NCBI GenBank assembly: GCA_045616165.1
Contig: JAZLGF010000011.1
Span: 1 to 64,000 of the forward strand
From: RGIG5612 sp045616165
GTDB taxonomy: Bacteria > Bacillota > Clostridia > Lachnospirales > Lachnospiraceae
Reading direction: 5' to 3'
Length of the DNA: 64,000 nt
The notes beneath the pieces are model-generated. The model did not search any database, was not told the origin of the DNA, and saw nothing but the letters and a program-made list of their open reading frames with translations. Position 1 is the first letter of the stretch. The number at the start of each line of letters is the position of its first letter. Made by a program: the position numbers and the translations under genes. Below are positions 34,577 to 43,411 of this stretch, in pieces.

Positions 34577-35500
34577 ATGAAAGTATTAGGATTATCATTC
34601 GGAAGAAAAATGATGAATTGTGACATCATGATTAAGGAAGCTTTAACAGTATGCAAGGAAGCTGGACATGAAATTAAATTCATGAATGTAAATAATTACG
34701 ATATTAAACCTTGCACAGGTTGTATTGCGTGTACAGTAAGTATGATAATGGGTGCTAAGAATGCGGGCACATGCGTATTAAAAGATGATTTCCATATTAT
34801 TGAAAATGAAATTATGGATGCAGACGCAGTATTACTTGCGGCTCCAACTTTCGAATGTGCAACTACAGGTCTTTATAGAACTATGTGTGATAGGCTTGGT
34901 CCTTCACATGATGTTACCTTTAGAAAGGCTGCTATTGATGAAGGAATGGATGTTGATAAACGTTCATTAAAGAAAAGAGTTTGCGCACTTATGAGCGCCG
35001 GCGGCGCAGTAACTAAAAACTGGACTGATCTTTCTATTCCTACTATGTATCCACTTCCTATGTCTATGGGAATGGATGTTGTTGACTTTATTCAATATTA
35101 TGGAGCTATGGCGCATCACAGTATTCTTCACAATACAGAAATAATGGAGCGTGTTAGAACATTAGGTAAAAATGTTGTTGATGCTCTTAGTGTTTACAAT
35201 AATGATGAAGAAAGATCTAAATGGAGAGGCGACGAAGGAGTTTGTCCGGTATGCCATTTAGATATGGTAAACATTGTTGATGACGGTGCAGCAGTTGAAT
35301 GTGTTGTTTGTGGAATCAGAGGCGAAATTTCTTTTGAAGATGGAAAACTTAAAGTTAACTACTCTGATAAAGAGCAAGCAAGAAGCCGCTTAACATGGGC
35401 AGGAAAATTAGAGCATTCAACAGAGATTAAAACTAAGGCAGCAGGCCCAGACCAGATTCCTAATCTTCAAGAATTATTAGAACCTTATAAATGGGAATAA
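34577..35500 (+). CDS. Flavodoxin-like NAD(P)H oxidoreductase with Cys motifs
   Basis: The 307-residue protein is an NADPH-dependent FMN reductase/iron-sulfur flavoprotein type. After the flavodoxin-fold start it has CTGCIACT (Cys46, 49, 52), the compact Cys motif that binds a cluster in iron-sulfur flavoproteins. Near the C-terminus CPVC and CVVCG form a possible zinc or metal ribbon (about residues 222-250). Such proteins pass electrons to small molecules or corrinoid enzymes. It sits directly before a URO-D methyltransferase gene with no gap, so a reductive-activation or quinone/aglycone-reduction role is possible. Confidence 0.75.
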   Translation: MKVLGLSFGRKMMNCDIMIKEALTVCKEAGHEIKFMNVNNYDIKPCTGCIACTVSMIMGAKNAGTCVLKDDFHIIENEIMDADAVLLAAPTFECATTGLYRTMCDRLGPSHDVTFRKAAIDEGMDVDKRSLKKRVCALMSAGGAVTKNWTDLSIPTMYPLPMSMGMDVVDFIQYYGAMAHHSILHNTEIMERVRTLGKNVVDALSVYNNDEERSKWRGDEGVCPVCHLDMVNIVDDGAAVECVVCGIRGEISFEDGKLKVNYSDKEQARSRLTWAGKLEHSTEIKTKAAGPDQIPNLQELLEPYKWE

Positions 35501-36487
35501 ATGAACGAGAGAGAAAACTTCTTTAAAATATATAATGGAGAAAAGCCGGAGTGGATTCCGTGCTTTTATGACGCATACCAACCAATGGGGTCTTCGCTTA
35601 TTAATAACACTGGTAAGATGTTTGAAGGTGGAGAAGACATGTTTGGTGTCACATGGATTTGTACGGCTGACACAGGCTACCAACCAATACCCGATCCAAG
35701 AAAACATTTATTTGATGACATAACACATTGGGATGAATATGTGAAATTTCCTGACATAGATAAATGGGATTGGGAAAATGCAGCTAAAAAAGATTTAGAC
35801 GGAATCGATAAAGGAAAACTTCTTTGTTATTTTGGTATGGAAGGAAATTTTAACAGGCTTCAATCGATGATGGGCGTTATTGAAACTATGATAGCGATGT
35901 TAGAAGAGACAGAAGCGGTTGAATCTTTCTTTGATGCGTATACAGAATTTAAAATTAAAACTATTAAAAAAATTGCAAAATATTATAAGCCTGATATTTA
36001 TGTAAATGGTGATGATGTATGCTCATCTACAGGATTGTTTTTCTCACCAGAACTTCATAAAAGATTAATTGCACCATTTGAAAAAAGATTGGCGCAAGCA
36101 GCAATTGAAGAGGGCATTATAGTTGAACATCACGTTTGTGGGGACTGTAAAGATATAATTGAAAGTGTTGTTGATAGTGGCGCACGTATTTGGCAAACGG
36201 CTCAGCCGATGAATGATTTGATAGGCATTAAAGAAAAGTATAAAGGAAAATTAATTCTTCATGGTGGCTGGGATTCAACGGGTGCTCATAACTTTGATAA
36301 CGCAACAGAAGAAGAGGTTAGGAGTGAAGTAAGGCGTTGCATTGATACCTACGGTAGAGATGGAAACTTTATGCTCTTTCCAATTATAGTAGGAGATCCT
36401 GACAAAGGAATCATGCAAAAAAAGAGAGCATGGGCATCAGATGAATGCAGAACTTATAGCGAGAAAATTTTATGGCAAAATAATTAA
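35501..36487 (+). CDS. URO-D family protein, probable methyltransferase
   Basis: The 328-residue protein has the uroporphyrinogen-decarboxylase barrel. Landmarks include NGDDVCSSTGLFFSPELHKR near 170, VEHHVCGDCKDII near 207 (His/Cys that bind zinc in corrinoid methyltransferases) and ILHGGWDSTGAHNFDNATEE near 255. A His-X-Cys arrangement suits a methyltransferase rather than true UroD; no haem genes are near. Its ATG directly follows the stop of the flavoprotein gene without an SD, so translation is coupled. O-demethylation of methoxylated aromatics is a guess from context. Confidence 0.78.
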   Translation: MNERENFFKIYNGEKPEWIPCFYDAYQPMGSSLINNTGKMFEGGEDMFGVTWICTADTGYQPIPDPRKHLFDDITHWDEYVKFPDIDKWDWENAAKKDLDGIDKGKLLCYFGMEGNFNRLQSMMGVIETMIAMLEETEAVESFFDAYTEFKIKTIKKIAKYYKPDIYVNGDDVCSSTGLFFSPELHKRLIAPFEKRLAQAAIEEGIIVEHHVCGDCKDIIESVVDSGARIWQTAQPMNDLIGIKEKYKGKLILHGGWDSTGAHNFDNATEEEVRSEVRRCIDTYGRDGNFMLFPIIVGDPDKGIMQKKRAWASDECRTYSEKILWQNN

Positions 36488-36502
36488 CACATAAAAAGTT
36501 CA

Positions 36503-36536
36503 TTCTTCTTAAAAGCGTAAAGGGTTTTCAGAAGAA
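36503..36536. promoter_or_regulatory. Imperfect palindrome upstream of butyrate kinase 1
   Basis: TTCTTCTTAAAA (36503-36514) and TTTTCAGAAGAA (36525-36536) pair with one mismatch. The right arm covers the predicted -35 box, so it may be an operator; as RNA it could also end the upstream operon, although no T tract follows. Confidence 0.35.
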
Positions 36537-36553
36537 CAAAAATTTGATACAAT
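36525..36553 (+). promoter_or_regulatory. Possible promoter of butyrate kinase 1
   Basis: TTTTCA (36525-36530), 17 bases, TACAAT (36548-36553). The start would fall near 36560, inside the left arm of the inverted repeat that covers the ribosome binding site. Confidence 0.4.
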
Positions 36554-36582
36554 ACCTCCAAGTATGTCTTGGAGGTATTTTT
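36551..36582 (+). promoter_or_regulatory. Inverted repeat that buries the ribosome binding site
   Basis: AATACCTCCAAG (36551-36562) is a perfect complement of CTTGGAGGTATT (36568-36579) with a 5-base loop. The right arm contains the GGAGGT site of butyrate kinase 1 and is followed by a T run up to the ATG. It has the form of both an SD-blocking hairpin and an intrinsic terminator. Confidence 0.65.
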
Positions 36583-37695
36583 ATGGGTTATAAAATCTTT
36601 ACTTTAAGTCCTGGATCGACTTCAACTAAACTTGCTGTTTTTAACGGCGAAGAAATGCTTTTCAAAGCAAATGTTTCTCATGATCCGGAAAAGCTTAAAA
36701 CTTTTAAGAGAGTTTCAGAACAACTCCCTTATAGAGTTGAAACTATTTTAGAAGAACTTAAAAATAATAATATTGATATAAATGATATGGATGCTTTTGC
36801 TGCATATTCAGGTGGTCTTGAAAGTACAACAACAGGAATTTTCCCTGTTAATGAAAAAATATTAGAAGACTGTTCAAGCGGAAGATTAATGGAACATCCG
36901 GCAATCCTAGGCGCTCAAATTATTGGCAGCTTTGCTAAAGAAACAAATAAGCCAGCATTCCTAGTTAACCCACCAGATGCGGATGAGTTTGATGATGTGT
37001 CAAGAATTAGTGGAATTAAAGGCATTCATAGAGAAAGCCATATTCATGTATTGAACCAAAAGGAAGTTGCTTACAGAGCAGCAGCTCAGCTTGGTAAAAA
37101 ATATGAAGAATGTAATTTTATTGTATGCCACGTTGGAGGCGGACTTTCTATAGCAGCACATAAACAAGGAAAGATTGTTGATGGAAATGATGTTCTAAAT
37201 GGTGATGGACCAATGGCTCCTAACCGTGCGGGATATGTTCCACTTCTTCCTATTATAAAGATGTGCTATTCAGGAAAATATACTCTTGATGAAATGAAAG
37301 CTAAAGTTTCTAAAACAGGAGGACTCTTAGGACTTCTTGGAACTGATAGCGTTAGAACTATTAAAGATAGAGTAGCAAATAACGATCAATGGGCTGAACT
37401 TATTTATAGAGCATTTGCTTATAACTTAGCAAAATATATTGGCTCATACGCATGCGTGCTTGAAGGAAAAGTTGATGCAGTTGTTATGACTGGCGGCGTT
37501 TCAAATGACGTAGACTTTATAGCAAACGTTAAAAAGTATGCAGGCTGGATAGGACAGTTTATCGTTTTTGCTGGTGACTTTGAAATGGAAGCTTTAGCAA
37601 GCGGAGCTATAAGAGCCTTAAAGGGCGAAGAAGCATTGCTTGAATATACTGGACAACCAGTATGGAATGGCTTTGAATTTGAACCAGAAGATTAA
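36583..37695 (+). CDS. buk: Butyrate kinase-like carboxylate kinase (divergent copy)
   Basis: The 370-residue acetate/butyrate kinase family protein begins SPGSTSTKLAVF and has NPPDADEFDDVSRISG, HIHVLNQKE, CHVGGGLSIAAH and GDGPMAPNRAG, the family landmarks. Compared with the copy at 60909, the GRGGG loop (Arg76 there) reads AYSGGL here, and TPTRSG reads APNRAG. The lost Arg in the loop near the active site suggests altered substrate or efficiency. Start at 36583 follows GGAGGT by six bases; an in-frame TTG at 36544 would include the promoter region. The reaction is acyl-phosphate plus ADP to carboxylate plus ATP. Confidence 0.82.
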   Translation: MGYKIFTLSPGSTSTKLAVFNGEEMLFKANVSHDPEKLKTFKRVSEQLPYRVETILEELKNNNIDINDMDAFAAYSGGLESTTTGIFPVNEKILEDCSSGRLMEHPAILGAQIIGSFAKETNKPAFLVNPPDADEFDDVSRISGIKGIHRESHIHVLNQKEVAYRAAAQLGKKYEECNFIVCHVGGGLSIAAHKQGKIVDGNDVLNGDGPMAPNRAGYVPLLPIIKMCYSGKYTLDEMKAKVSKTGGLLGLLGTDSVRTIKDRVANNDQWAELIYRAFAYNLAKYIGSYACVLEGKVDAVVMTGGVSNDVDFIANVKKYAGWIGQFIVFAGDFEMEALASGAIRALKGEEALLEYTGQPVWNGFEFEPED

Positions 37696-37715
37696 TTTAG
37701 AATTTGGAGATTGTT

Positions 37716-39068
37716 ATGACTAATATTTTATTAGCTGGAGAATTAGGAATATGGCTTAATCAGACTTTTGCAAGTTTTGATTTGAATGCCTTTTATTTCA
37801 TTGGTCAATATCAAAGTGAGTTATTCACAACTCTTGCAAGAATATTTACTGCAATGGGTTCTGTTAAATATGGTATTTTAATTGGAATAATGGGCGGGGT
37901 ACTTTGCTTATTTAAGAGAACTAGAAAAGTTGGTTTAAGTTTAGTATTTGCTATGCTTTTAGGAATATTCTTCACCAATCTTATTATTAAACCGTTAACT
38001 CTTAGATTAAGGCCTTATAACATGTTACAAGCAGATGCAAAGTATTGGGCATATTATCTTGGTGCGGGTCAACTTTGTGAATCAGACTTTTCATTCCCAT
38101 CAGGACATACTAGTGGTGCTTTTACGGTAGCAATTCCGCTTTTGCTTTGTCATGCCACGTCGAAGAAAAAGGGAGCAAAAGCTATATGTTGGATTTTCCC
38201 TATATTCGCAATTGCTACTGGCCTTTCAAGATTATATTTCATGCTTCATTATGCAACGGATGTTATTGGTGGAGCAATAGTAGGTATTGTTGCCGGCATA
38301 CTTGGATATGCTATAGGAAATGGTATAAATAAATTTATGGAAGTTAGAAGCCTTAATAGTAAGTATGATGCAACATTACTTTTTAAGAATGGTATTAAAC
38401 CTGCGGCAGCCGTAGCAGCCGTAGCAGTTGCCTGGGCTTTGATATTTTCATTTTCATATTTAACGTCAATAAACGACGGTGGTCCTAACACTATCCGTTG
38501 TGCGTATGATGGTGAATATAAATGTCAAAACGAGGCAAAGGTTGATAGTAAAAAATATCCGCCTATAGCTGGAAAAGAATATTGTAAATATCACTGGGAA
38601 CTTATTGCAAAGGGAGAAATTAATCCCGAAGCTAAGCCAACACCGGAAGAAACAACCACAGAACCTTTGCCGGTAAATACGGACCCAATCCCTAATAGTG
38701 ATTTCTTTACATTCCTAAATGATCCGGCTACGACTGCGTTTAGAGATAATTTTGCCAGCAACACACCGATTAAACTTGAAACATATTGGGATGAGTTTAG
38801 AGCTGTAACTACTAATTCAGATTTAATTAGAGAAGTTTTTGAAGCAATGAAGGGGATGAAAATGGCAGGAGAGTATACTGGTGACTCCTCATACGGATAC
38901 CCTGTGACATTTACTTTTATTATGCCAGATAAAACAACAATCACATTTGAATTCCATAACTATGAAGAAGGAGAACCTCATCCTAGCATGACATGGAAAG
39001 GCAAATTATATGAAATAGAAGAAACAAATGGCATGTTTGATATTTACATAGAAAACGAAGAGTGGTAA
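37716..39068 (+). CDS. PAP2 family phosphatase with extra C-terminal domain
   Basis: The 450-residue protein has an N-terminal PAP2 membrane domain (about residues 1-210) with all three motifs: KPLTLRLRP, FPSGHTSG and SRLYFMLHYATD. These give lipid- or undecaprenyl-pyrophosphate phosphatase activity on the outer face. After a further helix (about 228-250) there is a ~200-residue outside region with a Cys/His-containing stretch (CAYDGEYKCQNEA, EYCKYHWE), a Pro/Thr/Glu-rich linker and a beta-rich domain I do not recognise. Usual PAP2 proteins are half this size. Start at 37716 follows TGGAGA by five bases. Confidence 0.82.
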   Translation: MTNILLAGELGIWLNQTFASFDLNAFYFIGQYQSELFTTLARIFTAMGSVKYGILIGIMGGVLCLFKRTRKVGLSLVFAMLLGIFFTNLIIKPLTLRLRPYNMLQADAKYWAYYLGAGQLCESDFSFPSGHTSGAFTVAIPLLLCHATSKKKGAKAICWIFPIFAIATGLSRLYFMLHYATDVIGGAIVGIVAGILGYAIGNGINKFMEVRSLNSKYDATLLFKNGIKPAAAVAAVAVAWALIFSFSYLTSINDGGPNTIRCAYDGEYKCQNEAKVDSKKYPPIAGKEYCKYHWELIAKGEINPEAKPTPEETTTEPLPVNTDPIPNSDFFTFLNDPATTAFRDNFASNTPIKLETYWDEFRAVTTNSDLIREVFEAMKGMKMAGEYTGDSSYGYPVTFTFIMPDKTTITFEFHNYEEGEPHPSMTWKGKLYEIEETNGMFDIYIENEEW

Positions 39069-39091
39069 TACATAAATTGCGTATAAAACTT

Positions 39092-39122
39092 CGGGGACTA
39101 TGCATTTAGTCCCCGTTTTTTG
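39092..39122 (+). terminator. Terminator after the PAP2 gene
   Basis: CGGGGACTA (39092-39100) pairs perfectly with TAGTCCCCG (39107-39115) with a 6-base loop and six T. Strong. Confidence 0.9.
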
Positions 39123-39189
39123 TATAAAATTACTAAAATATGCATATTTATCAAATAAATTTTTTGAATATAAAAAAATAAAAAATCAG

Positions 39190-39218
39190 TTGCATAATTA
39201 ATACAAAGAGTCTAGAAT
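39190..39218 (+). promoter_or_regulatory. Promoter of the oligopeptide importer operon
   Basis: TTGCAT (39190-39195), 17 bases, TAGAAT (39213-39218). It predicts a leader of about 70 bases before oppB. The rest of the 39123-39293 gap is very A/T-rich and shows nothing else. Confidence 0.6.
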
Positions 39219-39293
39219 AGATATATTAATTTGCCTTATACTTTAACGGATTAATGTAATAAAGTTTTGTAATGGTTAGAAAGTGTAGTAATT

Positions 39294-40223
39294 ATGAATA
39301 GTAAAACAGCGTCATACATAGTCAAACGTATAATTTTAGCGATTGTAACGATCTGGGTTGTATTGACAGTTACTTTCTTTGTAATGCACCTTGTTCCTGG
39401 TGGACCATTTGTTAGTGAAAAAGCAGTAAGTCCATCTGTTCAAAAGGCTATGGAAGCAAAGTATGGTTTAGATAAACCGCTATTAGAGCAATACGGCACA
39501 TATTTAAAAGATATTGTTACAAAGTTTGACTTTGGACCATCTCTTAAGCAAAAAGGTAGACAAGTTATTGACATTATATTTGATGGAATGAAAACATCAC
39601 TTAAGCTAGGCATTATTGCAGCAGTGATAGGAGCCGTCGTAGGTGTTGTATTAGGTGCGGTTGCAGCTATTAAGAGAAACACGGTTATAGATAGGATAAT
39701 AATGGTTATTTCTACAGCCTTTATTTCTATCCCAGGTTTTATTATGGGTTCTCTTTTATTGCTGGTATTTGCGGTTTCGCTTAGGTTGTTGCCGGCAAAT
39801 GGCTCCACACCAGCAGGACTTATTTTGCCTGTCATAACTTTATCGTTATCACCAATGGCAAATATTATTCGTTTAACAAGATCATCAATGCTTGATGTAT
39901 TGGGACAAGATTATATTAGAACTGCAAAAGCAAAAGGTGTTGTAGGAGCAAAAATTATTTTTGGACATGCTCTTAAGAATGCGCTTATACCTGATATAAC
40001 ATATTTTGGACCGATGCTTGCTTATATTGTTACAGGATCTTTAGTAGTAGAACAAATTTTCGCAGTACCGGGAATAGGAAGAGCTTTTGTTCAAAGTATT
40101 ATTAACCGTGACTACACGATGGTTATGGGAACAACTATTTTCCTTGCAACACTTATTGTTATCATGAATCTGCTTTGTGATATTGCATATAAGATAGTTG
40201 ACCCAAGAATAGATTTTCAATAG
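39294..40223 (+). CDS. oppB: Oligopeptide ABC importer permease
   Basis: The 309-residue DppB/OppB-type permease starts with a membrane segment then HLVPGGPFVSE, the family's N-terminal signature. About six segments follow, with the coupling (EAA) loop YIRTAKAKGVVGAKIIFGHA. First of five Opp genes. The ribosome binding site is poor (only GTAG-like bases), which may keep expression low. Confidence 0.88.
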   Translation: MNSKTASYIVKRIILAIVTIWVVLTVTFFVMHLVPGGPFVSEKAVSPSVQKAMEAKYGLDKPLLEQYGTYLKDIVTKFDFGPSLKQKGRQVIDIIFDGMKTSLKLGIIAAVIGAVVGVVLGAVAAIKRNTVIDRIIMVISTAFISIPGFIMGSLLLLVFAVSLRLLPANGSTPAGLILPVITLSLSPMANIIRLTRSSMLDVLGQDYIRTAKAKGVVGAKIIFGHALKNALIPDITYFGPMLAYIVTGSLVVEQIFAVPGIGRAFVQSIINRDYTMVMGTTIFLATLIVIMNLLCDIAYKIVDPRIDFQ

Positions 40224-40236
40224 GAGGTAAAAGAAT

Positions 40237-41307
40237 ATGAGTATGTTTAATAAAGATAAACCTTTTAGCCTCCAAGTAAATATGGATAACTTCTTACCAG
40301 CTAGTGATAAAGAAAAAGAGTATATGGTCCAAATGAGACCTTCTACTACTTTCTTTAAAGATGGTGTTAAAAGGTTATTAAAAAACAAAGTTGCTACTGT
40401 TAGCGCAATAGTAATTATTATTTTAGTATTAGCATGTATTTTCATCCCAATGTTTTGGCCATATTCATATGAAGCCCAATTAGGAAATGTTCCAGGAAAA
40501 CCTGTTGATGCTTCTTATGCAAATATTAAACCATTTGAGTATGGCAGCACTGAACAAAAACTAATTGATAGTGGAGAAAAAGTTTTCCCACATATTTTTG
40601 GAACAGACTCAGCAGGACGTGATTATTTCATAAGAATAGTTTATGGTACAAGAATTTCACTTGCTGTTGGTTTCTTTGCGAGTATTATAGTTTTAATTAT
40701 AGGTATATTAGTCGGATCCATTTCTGGTTATTGCGGAGGAAAAGTCGACTTGGTAATCATGCGAATAGTTGACATTATCTATTCGCTGCCGGATATGTTG
40801 ATGATTATTTTATTAGCCGCAGTTATTAGAGAGCCTTTAAAAATAGCCTTGGAAGGAACTTCGTTAGAAAAAATCGGTGGCAATATGATTTCACTTTTTA
40901 TTGTCTTTGGTTTACTTTACTGGGTAAGTATGGCTCGACAAATTCGTGGTCAAATACTTTCACTTCGTGAACAAGAATATGTTCTATCTGCTAGAACTAC
41001 TGGCGCTAAAGGTGGATGGATTATTAGAAAGCATTTAATTCCTAACTGTATTTCAGTTATGGTTATTTCCACAGCACTCCAAATCCCAAGTGCTATATTT
41101 ACAGAAAGTTATCTTTCTTTCTTAGGTTTGGGTGTTAATGCTCCTATGCCATCACTTGGCTCGCTTGCTAGTGATGCACTTAATGGAATAAATTCTTATC
41201 CTTATAGATTGGTTATTCCAGCTATAGTTATTTCACTTATTGTTTTGTCATTAAACCTATTTGGCGATGGTCTTCGTGATGCATTCGATCCAAAATTAAA
41301 TGGTTAA
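40237..41307 (+). CDS. oppC: Oligopeptide ABC importer permease
   Basis: The 356-residue OppC-type permease has a cytoplasmic N-terminal stretch of about 45 residues, one membrane helix, an extracytoplasmic loop of about 60 residues, then the core with HIFGTDSAGRDYFIRIVYG and the coupling loop SARTTGAKGGWIIRKHLIPN. It is 13 bases after oppB with AGGAGG upstream. Confidence 0.88.
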   Translation: MSMFNKDKPFSLQVNMDNFLPASDKEKEYMVQMRPSTTFFKDGVKRLLKNKVATVSAIVIIILVLACIFIPMFWPYSYEAQLGNVPGKPVDASYANIKPFEYGSTEQKLIDSGEKVFPHIFGTDSAGRDYFIRIVYGTRISLAVGFFASIIVLIIGILVGSISGYCGGKVDLVIMRIVDIIYSLPDMLMIILLAAVIREPLKIALEGTSLEKIGGNMISLFIVFGLLYWVSMARQIRGQILSLREQEYVLSARTTGAKGGWIIRKHLIPNCISVMVISTALQIPSAIFTESYLSFLGLGVNAPMPSLGSLASDALNGINSYPYRLVIPAIVISLIVLSLNLFGDGLRDAFDPKLNG

Positions 41308-41320
41308 GAAGGAGGAAATT

Positions 41321-42367
41321 ATGTCTGATAGATTATTAGAAGTAAAAGATTTAAGAACCTCTTTCTTTACTGACGCTGGTGAAGTTAAAGCTGTTAACGG
41401 TATTTCGTTTAACTTAGATAGAGGAAAAGTATTAGGTATAGTAGGTGAGTCTGGATCAGGTAAATCTGTTACAGCATATTCAATTATGCAAATCCTTGCT
41501 CCTACAGGAAAGATAATTGGTGGTTCAGTTAAATTTGATGGACAGGAACTAGTCGGAGCTAATGAAAAAGTCATGAAAAATATTCGTGGCAATAAGATTT
41601 CAATTATCTTCCAAGATCCTATGACAAGTATGAACCCAACATATACAGTTGGAAGCCAATTAACGGAGGCAATTCTTTTGCATACTAATCGTAATAAAGA
41701 AGAAGCAAAAGCTAGAGCAATTGAAATGCTTCGTTTAGTTAATATAAATGAACCTGAAAAACGTATGAAACAATATCCATATGAATTATCAGGTGGTATG
41801 CGTCAACGTGCTATGATTGCTATGGCTTTAGCGTGTGAACCAGATATTTTAATAGCTGATGAACCTACTACAGCGCTTGACGTTACTATCCAAGCTCAAA
41901 TTCTTGATCTTATGTCATCACTTCAAAAAGAATTGGGCATGGCAATTATATTGATTACTCATGACCTTGGTGTTGTTGCACAAATGTGTGACGAAGTAAT
42001 TGTTATGTATGCTGGCGGAATTTGTGAACAAGGTTCTGCTGATGAAATTTTCTACCATCCAGCACATGAATATACAAAAGGACTTATGCGTTCTATTCCT
42101 ACTGCTGATACAGCAGGAAAGAAACTTCAACCTATCACAGGTACACCTATTGATTTACTTAATATGCCTCAGGGTTGTCCTTTTGCACCTCGTTGTGATG
42201 GCGCTATGAAAGTTTGTATAAAAAATAAATCTTGGAGAATCCAGCTTAATGATTGGCATATGTCAAACTGTTGGAATTGTATAAAAGAAGGAATTGAAAA
42301 AGGAACAATCAGTCCAGATGAGGTTCCTGAAGAATTAGAGGAGGTGTTGGCAAATGGCAGAGAATAA
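41321..42367 (+). CDS. oppD: Oligopeptide ABC importer ATPase
   Basis: The ~348-residue ATPase has GESGSGKSVT (Walker A), LSGGMRQRAMIAMAL (signature), DILIADEPTTALD (Walker B) and a C-terminal oligopeptide-type extension with Cys in GCPFAPRCDGAMKVC. The start at 41321 follows AAGGAGG; an upstream in-frame start at 41300 overlaps oppC and that site. It overlaps oppF by 14 bases. Confidence 0.88.
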   Translation: MSDRLLEVKDLRTSFFTDAGEVKAVNGISFNLDRGKVLGIVGESGSGKSVTAYSIMQILAPTGKIIGGSVKFDGQELVGANEKVMKNIRGNKISIIFQDPMTSMNPTYTVGSQLTEAILLHTNRNKEEAKARAIEMLRLVNINEPEKRMKQYPYELSGGMRQRAMIAMALACEPDILIADEPTTALDVTIQAQILDLMSSLQKELGMAIILITHDLGVVAQMCDEVIVMYAGGICEQGSADEIFYHPAHEYTKGLMRSIPTADTAGKKLQPITGTPIDLLNMPQGCPFAPRCDGAMKVCIKNKSWRIQLNDWHMSNCWNCIKEGIEKGTISPDEVPEELEEVLANGRE

Positions 42368-43334
42368 AGTATTAGTCGATGTTCAACATCTTAAAGAATA
42401 TTTTAGTATCAACATGGGTTGGTTTAAAACTAAACAACTCAAAGCTGTAGATGATGTATCTTTCCAAATAAAAAAAGGTGAGACATTAGGACTTGTTGGA
42501 GAATCTGGCTGTGGAAAAACTACAGTAGGACGTACACTTCTTCAACTTTATAAACCTACAGACGGAAAAGTTATTTACGATGGAGTAGAAATAAAGGGTA
42601 AGGAAGCATTAAAAGAGTTTAGAAAGAAAGCTACTATGGTTTTCCAAGATCCTTATTCATCACTCAATCCTAGAATGACAGTTGCAGATATTATTGCTGA
42701 ACCTTTGGATGTACATAAACTTTATACATCTAAAGAAGAACGCCACGATAGAATACTTGAGTTAATGGGATATGTTGGTCTTAACTCAGAACATGCTGCT
42801 AGATATGCACATGAGTTTTCAGGTGGACAACGCCAACGTATTGGTATTGCTAGAAGTTTAGCTGTTAACCCTGAATTTATTGTTTGTGATGAACCTGTTT
42901 CTGCATTGGACGTTTCAATTCAGGCTCAGGTAATCAATATGTTTGACGAACTGCAGGATAAATTAGGTCTTACTTATTTATTCATAGCACACGATCTTTT
43001 AGTAGTTAGACATATTTCAGATAGAATTGCTGTTATGTATTTAGGAAGAATGGTTGAGATGGGCGATGCAGAAGAAATTTATAATCATCCATTACATCCA
43101 TATTCACAATCACTTTTATCAGCAGTTCCTGTACCGGATCCTATTGTTGCAAGAAACAATAAGAGGATTGTTCTCGAAGGAGATATTCCTAGCCCACTAA
43201 ATGCTCCTTCAGGATGTCCATTCCGTACGCGTTGCAGATATGCTACTGATGCATGCGCCCAGTCAATGCCTGATTTTAATGAAGTAGAAACAGGACATTT
43301 TGTTGCATGCCACAGGGTAAATGAAATTAATTAA
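42354..43334 (+). CDS. oppF: Oligopeptide ABC importer ATPase
   Basis: The 326-residue partner ATPase has GESGCGKTTVGR, FSGGQRQRIGIARSL and FIVCDEPVSALD. Its C-terminal extension GCPFRTRCRYATDAC with a final Cys gives four Cys, as in Opp/Dpp ATPases reported to hold a metal cluster. It pairs with OppD to power import. The ATG lies inside the end of oppD, eight bases after GGAGGT. Confidence 0.88.
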   Translation: MAENKVLVDVQHLKEYFSINMGWFKTKQLKAVDDVSFQIKKGETLGLVGESGCGKTTVGRTLLQLYKPTDGKVIYDGVEIKGKEALKEFRKKATMVFQDPYSSLNPRMTVADIIAEPLDVHKLYTSKEERHDRILELMGYVGLNSEHAARYAHEFSGGQRQRIGIARSLAVNPEFIVCDEPVSALDVSIQAQVINMFDELQDKLGLTYLFIAHDLLVVRHISDRIAVMYLGRMVEMGDAEEIYNHPLHPYSQSLLSAVPVPDPIVARNNKRIVLEGDIPSPLNAPSGCPFRTRCRYATDACAQSMPDFNEVETGHFVACHRVNEIN

Positions 43335-43344
43335 TTATGATCTT

Positions 43345-43379
43345 AACGTGTAACATAAACGCGTAATGCTACACGTTTT
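43345..43379 (+). terminator. Hairpin between oppF and oppA
   Basis: AACGTGTAACAT pairs with ATGCTACACGTT (one mismatch) and TTTT follows. Partial termination or processing before the binding-protein gene is likely. Confidence 0.55.
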
Positions 43380-43411
43380 GATAAATCCATTTTAAGAAAG
43401 GAAAAGAAACA

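Noticed and set aside
39123..39293. Riboswitch upstream of oppB
   Set aside because: The A/T-rich leader shows no conserved aptamer-like helices; only a plain promoter is supported.
40041..40445. 134-codon ORF on the - strand
   Set aside because: It lies across the oppB/oppC junction, both of which are clear genes on the other strand; its product is low in complexity.
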